From: a virus
IMG/VR virus record: IMGVR_UViG_3300046751_000767
Span: 1 to 21,511 of that record
Length of the DNA stretch: 21,511 nucleotides
Strand: one strand, 5' to 3'
In this document: piece by piece, positions 7,479-14,385 of the stretch
Layout of the letters: each line of letters starts with the position of its first letter
How positions within the stretch are numbered: the stretch's first letter is position 1
The notes under the pieces: generated by a model
The model's database searches: none
Told to the model about the DNA's origin: nothing
Seen by the model: the letters and a program-made list of their open reading frames with translations, nothing else
Made by a program: the position numbers and the translations under genes

Positions 7479-8737
7479 TGGCTGAAACAGAATTTCCTAT
7501 GAGCGACTACGACCAATACCTGCTTAATCAGGCGTTGGATCAGCAAATCATGCCAGGGGGCGTGCCAAATGTACCGATGCTGCCGCCTCAAGAAGTTTTG
7601 ATGGGAGAGCAAAGGCAGCAAACACTGCCATCACCGCAAAGGCCCTCAAATTTTCGAGAGGGCGTAACCAACTTCGTTCAGCAAGCTATTTTGAATCCGC
7701 TGCAGTATGGCTTGTATATGAAAGAGAGCCCGCGCAGAAGGGCTCAACGAATCAGCGCGGACTACCAGCAAGCACAGATCAACGACATTGCTCGTCGACA
7801 GCAACGGCGCAACAACTTGATGTTTGACTTAGCACAAGACATTAAACCTAGCGAGCGCGGCGTTTTAGCAAACCTGTCTTTGGATGAACTAGAAGATTTG
7901 GCGACGAGCAGGGTGAAAGACGTGAATCCATACGGCCTCGACTCCGATATGAAGGGCGTTCTTGCGCAACGCAATCTTTTGACGGGTGAGCTCAACATGG
8001 TGGCACCGCCCACCGACAGTCAGCGCGATATTTTTGCAGCCGGAGGATTTGAAAAGTTCCGAGAAAGAGAGATCGCGGGCATCACGGCAGAGGAAAATGC
8101 GAAGGCACAAGCGCAGCGCAAAAACATTCAACCAGAGGCGTATGAAAATTACCTGGCTGGTCTTTTCACTGAATCAACGGAAGCAGGCAGAGCCGCGCGC
8201 AGCCAGCTTGCAGAAGTCAACCTCATGGCAGATTTGCTGAAACGTGGCGCAGAAACTGGCTTTGGCGAGGCGACAAAAAATCAGCTTCGCAGCGTCTTCG
8301 ACAGTTTGGGTTTTGAGATTGATGTTAACGCTTTGCAGACTGGCGAGGGCCTTACAGCTTTCAGCAACAGACTGGCCTTGACTGTCCGTAACCCAGCTGG
8401 CGGCGCTGGTATGCCAGGTGCTATGAGTGACCCCGACCGACAATTCTTGGTGAGCACGGTGCCAGGGCTGGCCCGTACTGAAGCAGGCAACGCTTTGCTT
8501 ATCGCTGTCATGCAAAAACAGTTAGAGCGAAAAATCGAAATTTCCAGAATGGCTGTTGAGTATTTTGAGAAAAACAAGAGCATGGCCGGATTTGAGGATC
8601 TGATCGCTGAGTTCGCACAAAACAATCGGATGTTTGAAGACATCGAGAAACAAGCTCAGTCGCTTTTTGCTGCGAATCAAGAAGCGCAAGCGAACCGCCC
8701 AAATAGAGGCGTACCGCAAGAAGCGGACGAAGACTGA
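7478..8737 (+). CDS. Internal virion / DNA ejection-type protein
   Basis: This 419-residue, largely helical protein has a Pro/Gln-rich N terminus. A basic helical region is at about residues 80-115 (SPRRRAQRISADYQQAQINDIARRQQRRNN). A long coiled middle follows. A C-terminal module contains TVRNPAGGAGMPGAMSDPDRQFLVSTVPGLARTEAGNALLIAVM, followed by a charged helix. That PGAMSDxDRxFLxxxVPGL phrase recurs in phage proteins annotated as internal virion or ejection proteins. The protein is coupled by a one-base overlap to the large gene after it. The role is inferred from this phrase and the neighbours. Confidence 0.6.
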   Translation: MAETEFPMSDYDQYLLNQALDQQIMPGGVPNVPMLPPQEVLMGEQRQQTLPSPQRPSNFREGVTNFVQQAILNPLQYGLYMKESPRRRAQRISADYQQAQINDIARRQQRRNNLMFDLAQDIKPSERGVLANLSLDELEDLATSRVKDVNPYGLDSDMKGVLAQRNLLTGELNMVAPPTDSQRDIFAAGGFEKFREREIAGITAEENAKAQAQRKNIQPEAYENYLAGLFTESTEAGRAARSQLAEVNLMADLLKRGAETGFGEATKNQLRSVFDSLGFEIDVNALQTGEGLTAFSNRLALTVRNPAGGAGMPGAMSDPDRQFLVSTVPGLARTEAGNALLIAVMQKQLERKIEISRMAVEYFEKNKSMAGFEDLIAEFAQNNRMFEDIEKQAQSLFAANQEAQANRPNRGVPQEADED

Positions 8738-11031
8738 TGGCAAGACAAGAAGGCAAAATTTACGTTGAGTTTTTAGAAAACGAAGGCAACACGCCGCTGC
8801 GGTTTATGGGTGGCGACCAGACCGATTTAAGCAACTATAAGCGTTTAAGCACGACTGAGCGCATGTTTGAGAGTGCGCGCGGCACTGGGTTTAACCTAGA
8901 AGATCTGCCTAGCTTGCGAGACCTTATGGGCGAGGATGAGCAGCTGAGCCCCAACAGCAATTTGTGGCTAGCGATGGGTCAAGCGGGTGGCGAGGAAAAG
9001 CTCAAGAAAGTCGTATCTGGGTTCTTGCAAAACCCTGAGTTCAAAAACGACGAAAATGGCAGGCCAGTCGTCAGCTTTACCAATTCTGATGGTGGACGCA
9101 CTCGCGCCTACCTCAACAAACCCGGTCTTTCAGCACAAGACGCTGCACGGTTTTTAGGCGAGACCGCCGCGTTGACAGCAGGGGGTAGAGCCTTTGGCGT
9201 CGGCAAGCAAGGCGTCGGAATGTTGAGCAATGCCATGCGGATGTTTGCCGGTGGCGCAACAGGCAGCGCAGGCGCCGACATCGCCGCAGATACTTTATCT
9301 GGCCAGCCCGTGCTTGAAAGCGCACTCAATGTAAACGTGCCGCGTGCCGTAGAGACCGGCGTCGCAGAAAGTGCGTTTGGCACCATCGCTGATACCGTTA
9401 TGTTGGCCGCGCCAGCGTTACGAAATTTGATGAACCGAGGCGAACAAATCGTCGACCGCCAGGGTCAGTTGACTGAAAACGGGCAAGCGGCTCTCAAAGA
9501 GCTAGGCATCAACTATGATGAAACGTCCCAAGCCTTTCGGGATGAACTACTGCGTCGCACACTGAGCGGGGGCGAGCTCAACGCATCGCAAACCGCAATT
9601 CTCGCGGAAGCGCAAAGCCTGCCAACCGCAGTGCCAATGACGCGAGGCCAAGTGACTGGCATGCCATCCGAGCAGCTGCGCGAAGACATGATGCGCAAAG
9701 GCGTGTATGGCGAGGCTGTAGAGCAGCAAATGGCGCAGAATGTCGCTCGCCAAACCGACGCGCTTGAGTCCAATTTGAACGAAATGCAAAGGCAAATCGC
9801 GCAACGGACAGACCCTCGCGCGCAAACACTTTCAAGGGGCGAAGGCGCCGCGAATGTGCAAGACAGTCTTGCTCAACAAAGAATTGACGCGCGTAAATCG
9901 AAAAATCAAGCATACGAGCAAGCAAGGCTTGATGACGTTGCCTTGTTTGGTGGCACTTACTCAGGCGAAGGGGTGACCGAGTACAGTAAGCCAGCCATTC
10001 AAACTCTGGCGTCGCGAATTGAAAACACCTTGGCAAGAGACTTTACACGCGATGACTTACAGGGCGCGCCGACAACGCTCATCACTCAATTGAGAGATTT
10101 TGCTGCCAGACCCAATGGTCGTCCCGTATCAGTTCGCGAAATGTTTGAATGGCGACGCAGGCTCAACAACGCGATAGAAGGCGGTACGCCGACTGGCACC
10201 GCGTTGGGACAGACCAAGCGCCTTTTTGACGAGCAAATGAATAGCGCGCTTGATAGTGCCTTGATTCGCGGCAACCCCGATCAACTCAAAATGTGGCAAG
10301 ACGCCATCAAGGCGAACGCTGATTTTAAGCGCACGTTCGAGTCGGGCGACATGGTTGATCTGCTGACGGCGTTGCAACCTGGCACAGCGGTGGATCAAAT
10401 GAGTCTTAGGGTTGCGCCAGCTGATGCTGCCAATTTTATTTTCAACGGGTCAGACACTGGTTTTATTACAAAAAGAAACTTGCAGCGCGACCTGCTAAAA
10501 ATGCGTGATTTGTTGCCGCCGAGCGAGTTCGACCAGTTACGCCAAGAGCTTTTCATTCGCTTAACAGCGGGCGGCAAGACGAGAGCCGGGGATGTAAGCG
10601 GTGCGAAGATGCGCAGCGCAATCGAAAGCGCAGTCGAAAAATCAAAACCAGTTTTGAATGCGGCATTTTCGGCAGACGAAATTGCCCTCATGCGACAATT
10701 CGGTCGCGTGGCTGATCGAGTTCAAAACACAACAAAAAACACATCAAATACCGCTGTCGCAAACGCCAGAAATTTGCAGGAGCAAACTCGTGCGGTCATT
10801 ACCGCATTCGGCATGCGCGGACCTATGCTTGATAAGTTTTTAATTGGCTTGCCAGTCTTGAGCGCGACAGTAGGTCCTTCAGTCAGCCGTGCGCGCAGTG
10901 TCTTTACTTTACCGCAGCAACTCGATTACACGGGCTCAGTTCCGCGACTTAGTCCGTTACCTGTCGCTGCAGGGGCTGCAGCTATCACCGAAGAGCAGCC
11001 CAGCCTAGACGAACGGCTGTTACCGCAATAA
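8737..11031 (+). CDS. Large DNA ejection-type virion protein
   Basis: This 764-residue protein is the longest in the window. The N-terminal 130 residues are mixed alpha/beta. A Gly/Ala-rich hydrophobic stretch at about residues 130-200 (FLGETAALTAGGRAFGVGKQGVGMLSNAMRMFAGGATGSAGADI) could insert in a membrane. A TAVPMTRGQVTGMPSEQLREDMMRKGVYGEAVEQ segment follows, then long coiled helices to the end. The LTRGQxTG and YG(E/D)A phrases are typical of large injected proteins in podovirus-like phages. Its role would be forming a path for DNA across the cell envelope. No lytic transglycosylase motif is evident. Confidence 0.65.
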   Translation: MARQEGKIYVEFLENEGNTPLRFMGGDQTDLSNYKRLSTTERMFESARGTGFNLEDLPSLRDLMGEDEQLSPNSNLWLAMGQAGGEEKLKKVVSGFLQNPEFKNDENGRPVVSFTNSDGGRTRAYLNKPGLSAQDAARFLGETAALTAGGRAFGVGKQGVGMLSNAMRMFAGGATGSAGADIAADTLSGQPVLESALNVNVPRAVETGVAESAFGTIADTVMLAAPALRNLMNRGEQIVDRQGQLTENGQAALKELGINYDETSQAFRDELLRRTLSGGELNASQTAILAEAQSLPTAVPMTRGQVTGMPSEQLREDMMRKGVYGEAVEQQMAQNVARQTDALESNLNEMQRQIAQRTDPRAQTLSRGEGAANVQDSLAQQRIDARKSKNQAYEQARLDDVALFGGTYSGEGVTEYSKPAIQTLASRIENTLARDFTRDDLQGAPTTLITQLRDFAARPNGRPVSVREMFEWRRRLNNAIEGGTPTGTALGQTKRLFDEQMNSALDSALIRGNPDQLKMWQDAIKANADFKRTFESGDMVDLLTALQPGTAVDQMSLRVAPADAANFIFNGSDTGFITKRNLQRDLLKMRDLLPPSEFDQLRQELFIRLTAGGKTRAGDVSGAKMRSAIESAVEKSKPVLNAAFSADEIALMRQFGRVADRVQNTTKNTSNTAVANARNLQEQTRAVITAFGMRGPMLDKFLIGLPVLSATVGPSVSRARSVFTLPQQLDYTGSVPRLSPLPVAAGAAAITEEQPSLDERLLPQ

Positions 11032-11237
11032 TGGACGTCTCAATGACTAACGCACCAGCACCAGTCAGCTGGAAGACGGTCGCCGTGCAGCGCCAGGAAG
11101 TGCTGCGTACTGGCGGCGAGGGCGAGCTCATCCGCGAGGCCAGAGAAACCATTCAACCCACGTTGTATACGGCTAAAGATGGTCGTGTTGAAGTGCAGCA
11201 GCTGGCGTCGTCCTCGACACTTAATCTTTTGGTGTAG
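11031..11237 (+). CDS. Small protein ending the late operon
   Basis: This 68-residue ORF starts in a TAATG overlap with the ejection protein (ATG 11031; ATG 11043 is an alternative). It contains WKTVAVQRQEVLRTGGEGELIREARETIQPTLYTAKDGRVEVQQLA, with no known motif. Its stop codon TAG at 11235-11237 ends exactly where the left 26-bp attachment-site repeat begins. It is the last rightward gene before the convergent integrase. Function unknown. Confidence 0.5.
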   Translation: MDVSMTNAPAPVSWKTVAVQRQEVLRTGGEGELIREARETIQPTLYTAKDGRVEVQQLASSSTLNLLV

Positions 11238-11262
11238 CGTGGACAATCCGTGGACACTTTTA
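11237..11262 (+). repeat. Left arm-type repeat of attP (26 bp)
   Basis: The repeat contains two copies of CGTGGACA 13 bp apart, ending CACTTTTA. It is 25/26 identical to 11438-11463, with a single A/T difference. It starts at the last base of the late operon stop codon. It is a candidate integrase arm-binding site. Confidence 0.75.
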
Positions 11263-11280
11263 CGGCTAAATACAGCATTT

Positions 11281-11351
11281 CACAGCAAGCCACAGTAAGG
11301 CACCTTTGTAAGTTATTGTTTTCATTGGCTTCACAGTAAGCTACAGTCGGC
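11281..11351 (+). repeat. CACAGYAAGS repeats beside the core
   Basis: Two double elements are present, CACAGCAAGCCACAGTAAGG at 11281-11300 and CACAGTAAGCTACAGTCGGC at 11332-11351. They match at 15 of 20 positions, and each is itself built of two 10-bp units. They lie between the left 26-bp repeat and the tRNA core. They could bind integrase, excisionase or a host bending protein; the assignment is inference. Confidence 0.55.
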
Positions 11352-11365
11352 TGCAGGAGCAGGCT

Positions 11366-11393
11366 ATGGGTTCAAACCCCATCGTCCACCCCA
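11366..11393 (+). tRNA. tRNA 3' end fragment (probably tRNA-His), attP core
   Basis: The T-stem ATGGG/CCCAT closes a 7-nt T-loop TTCAAAC. The 3' acceptor strand CGTCCAC, discriminator C and CCA follow. No matching 5' acceptor, D-arm or anticodon arm lies upstream, so this is a fragment kept by the phage to restore the host tRNA after integration. Discriminator C73 is the hallmark of bacterial tRNA-His outside most alphaproteobacteria, so tRNA-His is the likely target. That identity is inference. Confidence 0.8.
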
Positions 11394-11437
11394 TTTAACT
11401 TATTGATTTGATTGACTTTTTTGTTGTCAGATTAGTC

Positions 11438-11463
11438 GCGTGGACATTCCGTGGACACTTTTA
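11438..11463 (+). repeat. Right arm-type repeat of attP (26 bp)
   Basis: This is the direct repeat of 11237-11262, 201 bp away and in the same orientation. Its last three bases are the integrase stop codon (TAA on the minus strand). It is a candidate integrase arm-binding site on the other side of the core. Confidence 0.75.
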
Positions 11464-12528
11464 TTCAACAGTGGCCCAGATGGCGGCCTGTTCAGCGTCC
11501 GCGTCAGCGTCAATAAATCGCGCGTAAGTGCTCAAAAACGTCTGCACAGAATGCCCTAGTATTTTGGCGCAGTAGGCTGGCTTCATGCCGGCTTCAAGCA
11601 TCCTGCAAGCGCATGAGTGGCGCACGTTGTAAGGATCACGATACCTAACCCCAGTGCTTCGCATCGCTCGCACTAATGCGCGCCCGGTATTGTTACTGCT
11701 CGTAAACGGCTGACCATACTGATTATTCACAATGTGATCGCTATGCAGCACTCTAGGGGCATCTAAGAGGGCTTTCTTGACAGCAGGGTGTACAGGCACC
11801 ATACGCTCGGTATCTGTCTTCGTGGTGCCCTCAGAGCCGTATACGCGGCTTTTATGGACGTGAAAAATGCCGTCTTTGTAATCAGACCAGCGCAAGGCAA
11901 TCACCTCGCCAGGTCGCATGCCGCAGTGGAATCGAATCAAATAAAAGATGCGCACGTTCTCTGGCAAGGCTGCAAGCAGCTGCCTCATCTCGTCCGCAGT
12001 GAAAGGGTCTATCTCGCGCTTCTCTTTCTTAATTTCTTTGGTGATCAGGCTGCACGGGTTTTCTGTTATCCACCGGCTTTTGATGGCAAGCTCAAAGACA
12101 CTGCCGCCGTCGTTGAGGATCTCGCGCAACGTCTTGGCTGACAGCTGCTTGCGGTAAATGCCGCGCATCATTTCTTGCACGTCGCCGTAACGGATCTGCG
12201 TGATTGGCCAATCGGCAAACTCAGGCATCCAGTAATTGTTCAGTCGGCTTTTAACGCTACGCCTAGCGCTCGGTTTGCCGCGCTCTAGTATATCGAGTCG
12301 CGTTTGCGCCAGTTCGCCAAAGGTAGGGCTGCGACCTTCTGGTCTGCCATCGTGCGGGTTTTCGAGTAAATCTTTGATGCGCCGCGCTCGTATCTGCGCG
12401 GCTTTTATTATGTTAGCTGGCGTGTAATTGAGCGTGAGGACTTCCGTGACGCGCTTTTTTCCGTCCATGAATTTGATTTGGCACTTGCCTCTGCGCTCAT
12501 AGACGCCGGTCGTTCTTTTGTCTGCCAT
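11461..12528 (-). CDS. int: Tyrosine-recombinase integrase
   Basis: This 355-residue site-specific recombinase would join attP to a host tRNA gene. The N-terminal arm-binding part spans residues 1-60 and the SAM-like core-binding part about 65-165. The catalytic domain runs from about 175. The catalytic residues are R205 (HCGMRPGE), a lysine near 237 (TTKTDTERMVPV), R303 in YNVRHS, H326 (ILGHS) and Y335 (STYARF). The usual first His of the HxxR box is Y300 here, a known variation. GGAGG lies 11 nt before the ATG. The gene lies next to attP and overlaps the excisionase out of frame. Confidence 0.93.
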   Translation of the reverse strand: MADKRTTGVYERRGKCQIKFMDGKKRVTEVLTLNYTPANIIKAAQIRARRIKDLLENPHDGRPEGRSPTFGELAQTRLDILERGKPSARRSVKSRLNNYWMPEFADWPITQIRYGDVQEMMRGIYRKQLSAKTLREILNDGGSVFELAIKSRWITENPCSLITKEIKKEKREIDPFTADEMRQLLAALPENVRIFYLIRFHCGMRPGEVIALRWSDYKDGIFHVHKSRVYGSEGTTKTDTERMVPVHPAVKKALLDAPRVLHSDHIVNNQYGQPFTSSNNTGRALVRAMRSTGVRYRDPYNVRHSCACRMLEAGMKPAYCAKILGHSVQTFLSTYARFIDADADAEQAAIWATVE

Positions 12529-12677
12529 GCCGTTATTGCCTCCAAGTCGTAGACAGTCGTGTTCGCAGGATCAGTCCAATAGTGAACGCCTTTGTCCCAA
12601 GCTTGCAACCGACGATGCCTGATTTGACCGTTTGTGTAGCCAGTAATCTCGGTCAGTTTTGCCTCAGTCACAATCAC
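12408..12677 (-). CDS. Excisionase-like DNA-binding protein (DUF1233-like)
   Basis: This is an 89-residue protein. I chose GTG at 12677 because a perfect AGGAGGTG lies 5 nt upstream and the start forms GTGA with the previous stop; an ATG at 12701 would add 8 residues. The first 60 residues form a winged-helix-like unit (VTEAKLTEITGYTNGQIRHRRLQAWDKGVHYW...TTVYDLEAITAWQ). It resembles putative excisionases of the DUF1233 type, where GxHY/W and YNLEEI-like phrases occur. The C-terminal 40 residues are Ser/Lys/Arg-rich and are read from DNA that also encodes the integrase N terminus. It would direct excision by binding attP. Confidence 0.75.
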   Translation of the reverse strand: MIVTEAKLTEITGYTNGQIRHRRLQAWDKGVHYWTDPANTTVYDLEAITAWQTKERPASMSAEASAKSNSWTEKSASRKSSRSITRQLT

Positions 12678-12910
12678 GGCTGCACCTCCTGTTGTAGCCA
12701 TCGGTCGATAAACTTACGAGCTTCGCGCAAATGGTTGACCGTTTGATTCTGCTCGCGAGTTGCGCGCAGGACGAGGTTTAGCACCTGCCCCTGGCAGTAG
12801 CCTTTGAAGTCTTGAGGCAGCATCTGCGTTGCGAGCGCGTCAGTGACGTCGCCCGTTTTTTGTTTCGCTGCATGGTTCCATTGCTCTGGGGTTGCGTCAT
12901 CAATACTCAT
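12674..12910 (-). CDS. Small protein, possibly DUF3310-like
   Basis: This 78-residue protein starts at ATG 12910, with AGAGA about 6 nt upstream; a longer start at 12946 is possible but lacks support. The sequence begins SIDDATPEQWNHAAKQKTGDVTDALATQMLP. It ends with FKGYCQGQVLNLVLRATREQNQTVNHLREARKFIDRWLQ. The GxxLxxxxRAxxK-like helix followed by LxxARxxIDRxL resembles DUF3310 proteins, common in phage replication regions and of unknown role. The resemblance is modest. It is GTGA-coupled to the excisionase. Confidence 0.6.
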   Translation of the reverse strand: MSIDDATPEQWNHAAKQKTGDVTDALATQMLPQDFKGYCQGQVLNLVLRATREQNQTVNHLREARKFIDRWLQQEVQP

Positions 12911-13139
12911 GAATATCTCTGTAAAAAGTGCGGCGGACGACAGCATTGGCGTGTGTAGGATCTAGGGCCCGCGCTTCATGCTGTCCATTTTTTAAAACCG
13001 CGTGCCGGGGAGGGATGCGGCTAAGGAGCCTCGGACGCCGCCGCTCGCCCGAGGTTTTCCGCCCTAAATTCGTTGCAGGCTTGCCAGACGGTGGCCTGCG
13101 CACCGGGCTTTTTTCAGGAGACAACCTATGCGCTGGCAT
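12900..13139 (-). CDS. Possible small arginine-rich protein
   Basis: This 79-codon frame starts in a TGATG overlap with the stop of the Cys-rich gene and ends 11 nt inside the next gene. It therefore fills an otherwise non-coding gap of 228 bp (12911-13138) in a tightly packed operon. The product is very basic (GRKTSGERRRPRLLSRIPPRH) and ends with ALDPTHANAVVRRTFYRDIHEY. I recognise no domain. The alternative is an untranslated spacer or small RNA: the same stretch has GC-rich hairpins, including CCTCGG/CCGAGG at about 13030-13055. The coding call rests on the coupling only. Confidence 0.35.
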   Translation of the reverse strand: MPAHRLSPEKSPVRRPPSGKPATNLGRKTSGERRRPRLLSRIPPRHAVLKNGQHEARALDPTHANAVVRRTFYRDIHEY

Positions 13140-13351
13140 CAAAACGGAATCTCCTCGATAAAATCTGGGCAAGCGCCTAGCTGCGCCATGAACGCGGCAG
13201 GTGGGCGGGCTTCGTACTTTTCGCACCAGCCAGGCAGCGAGGCCATGTGGTCGCAGAAAAAACAGTTTTTTGGGATACGCGCACGCGCCTCTTGCTCTGC
13301 TTTTTTCTGTTCGCGGAGCTCTGTCATCAGCTGCACCCAGTTTTCGCTCAT
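13139..13351 (-). CDS. Small four-cysteine (zinc-binding-like) phage protein
   Basis: This 70-residue protein has an N-terminal charged helix (ENWVQLMTELREQKKAEQEARAR). A compact C-terminal unit follows with C30 and C33 (CFFC), C43 (GWCEKY) and C61 (GACPDF), then the ending EEIPF. The spacing C-x2-C...C...C with a GWCxxYxxxPPxxF phrase suggests a metal-bound knuckle, probably zinc. Such small proteins are common next to phage nuclease and annealing genes. It starts at ATGA, shared with the exonuclease stop. No function is assigned. Confidence 0.65.
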   Translation of the reverse strand: MSENWVQLMTELREQKKAEQEARARIPKNCFFCDHMASLPGWCEKYEARPPAAFMAQLGACPDFIEEIPF

Positions 13352-14385
13352 ACCGTTAACCGCCCGTCAAACTCAGCGCGCAGCTGGTCTGTAATCGGCG
13401 CACCAATCACTGCAGGATCTGCAGCTGCAAGCTCGCTACTGGCATAGCCGCCAAGACCGTTACTGAACGTGTGACCGTTTTTGGTGTTGGTGTAGTGGAT
13501 CACTGTGTGGTCAGCTGACTCGACGGTCGCCCAAGATTCCAGCAGCGGCGGGATGTACCGATGTGCAGGGCAAGCGATACGCTGGTCCTCAAGAGACAAT
13601 GCCTGATCATGCTTCTCACACCACCAAAGGCCGTCGCCATCCATGCGGGGAGTTGCGTCAACGCATGTCCTGCAGCTGACCGCGGGCACTTTGTCCAGAT
13701 GACAGATCGCATGGTGGTCGCACCATTTGCATTCGTACCAGCTGGGGTTATCGCTTAGCCGCATCAGCGGCCGATCGCTTGCAATGACCTGGTGAGCGCG
13801 GCGTAGCATCGACTGCGCGTGCGCCTGGTCGTAGGGCACAATCTCTAAGTACAGCTGGTCGTTGTTTTTGTTGACCGCCTGGTACAGCGCATACTGCAGC
13901 TTCATTTGGTGCATGTAGACCTGCATTTGGCTGAAGTGCTGGGGCTTGCTCTCTTTGACGCCTTTTTTGTCGACGTCATTCCACGACTTCTCGTTGTGCG
14001 TTTTTTGCTCGCTGACCATGGGTGTGTCTTCGTACCCAGGTACGCCAATGAGCACGCCATCCAGGCTGCCGCCGAAGTGGCCGGCAACGTCCTCGATGCG
14101 CCATTGCTGACCAGTGTCTTCGTCAACGGCCCAAACGGTCAGCCCAGCGGCGCGCAGCCAAGCGTTCATCTCTGCTTCTTCACGCTGACCGCGCTCGAAC
14201 AGGCGCAGCAATCGTCCAGAGTGCTTGGTGGTCTCGCAGTGCCGGAAGACATACCAGAGATGCCGCTCGCAGGCATGGCCAATAAGCGAGGCGCCAAGGT
14301 GCGCGCGGCCGCGAGCGTTTTGCTTCGCGGCTACCGCGTCATCAATGGCGTCGCGCAGGTGGTCGGCGCGTACTACTTGGCCCAC
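13348..14385 (-). CDS. PD-(D/E)XK exonuclease, RecB/Cas4-like, of the recombination operon
   Basis: This is a 345-residue nuclease. The N-terminal GASLIGHACERHLWYVFRH and GRLLRLFERGQREEAEM motifs are followed by the catalytic core. That core has D109 (GGSLDGVLIG), E126-x-K128 (SEQKTHN) and the QMQVYM motif near 153-158, all standard for this superfamily. A Cys-rich C-terminal part follows (C219, C222, C228, C238, C241, C256, C272), which could hold an iron-sulphur cluster as in Cas4/AddB, or zinc. It would resect DNA ends for the annealing protein encoded just upstream in the operon (DUF669) and the Sak4-like ATPase. Overlap with the DUF669 gene is 13 nt. Confidence 0.85.
   Translation of the reverse strand: MGQVVRADHLRDAIDDAVAAKQNARGRAHLGASLIGHACERHLWYVFRHCETTKHSGRLLRLFERGQREEAEMNAWLRAAGLTVWAVDEDTGQQWRIEDVAGHFGGSLDGVLIGVPGYEDTPMVSEQKTHNEKSWNDVDKKGVKESKPQHFSQMQVYMHQMKLQYALYQAVNKNNDQLYLEIVPYDQAHAQSMLRRAHQVIASDRPLMRLSDNPSWYECKWCDHHAICHLDKVPAVSCRTCVDATPRMDGDGLWWCEKHDQALSLEDQRIACPAHRYIPPLLESWATVESADHTVIHYTNTKNGHTFSNGLGGYASSELAAADPAVIGAPITDQLRAEFDGRLTV

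Larger units (their letters stand above)
11237..11463. other. attP: Phage attachment site attP region
   Basis: This 227-bp non-coding gap lies between the convergent late operon and integrase. It holds a tRNA 3' end (11366-11393) as crossover core, a 26-bp direct repeat at each edge, and two copies of a CACAGYAAGS-type double element between the left edge and the core. Core plus flanking arm-type repeats next to a tyrosine integrase gene is the standard layout of attP in lambdoid and P2-like phages. No strong terminator is apparent; the tRNA T-arm hairpin is the only clear stem. Confidence 0.8.

Noticed and set aside
9578-10036. 152-codon minus-strand frame within the large ejection protein
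   Set aside because: It is a shadow frame rich in Arg, Leu, Cys and His, with no motif. The plus-strand gene is continuous and coupled on both sides.
11240-11393. A complete tRNA gene ending at the attP core
   Set aside because: The expected 5' acceptor strand GTGGACG is not at the right distance, and no D-arm or anticodon arm can be formed. The GTGGACA copies belong to the arm repeats.
13018-13125. Rho-independent terminators on the plus strand (hairpins followed by TTTT and TTTTTT)
   Set aside because: No plus-strand gene lies upstream, and the stems are imperfect. They may be chance GC-rich structure or part of a minus-strand RNA.
13128-13394. Plus-strand ORF with a good AGGAGA site 6 nt before ATG
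   Set aside because: It runs antisense through the four-cysteine protein, whose coupling and cysteine spacing are convincing. The product has no recognisable features, and the ribosome-site match may be chance.
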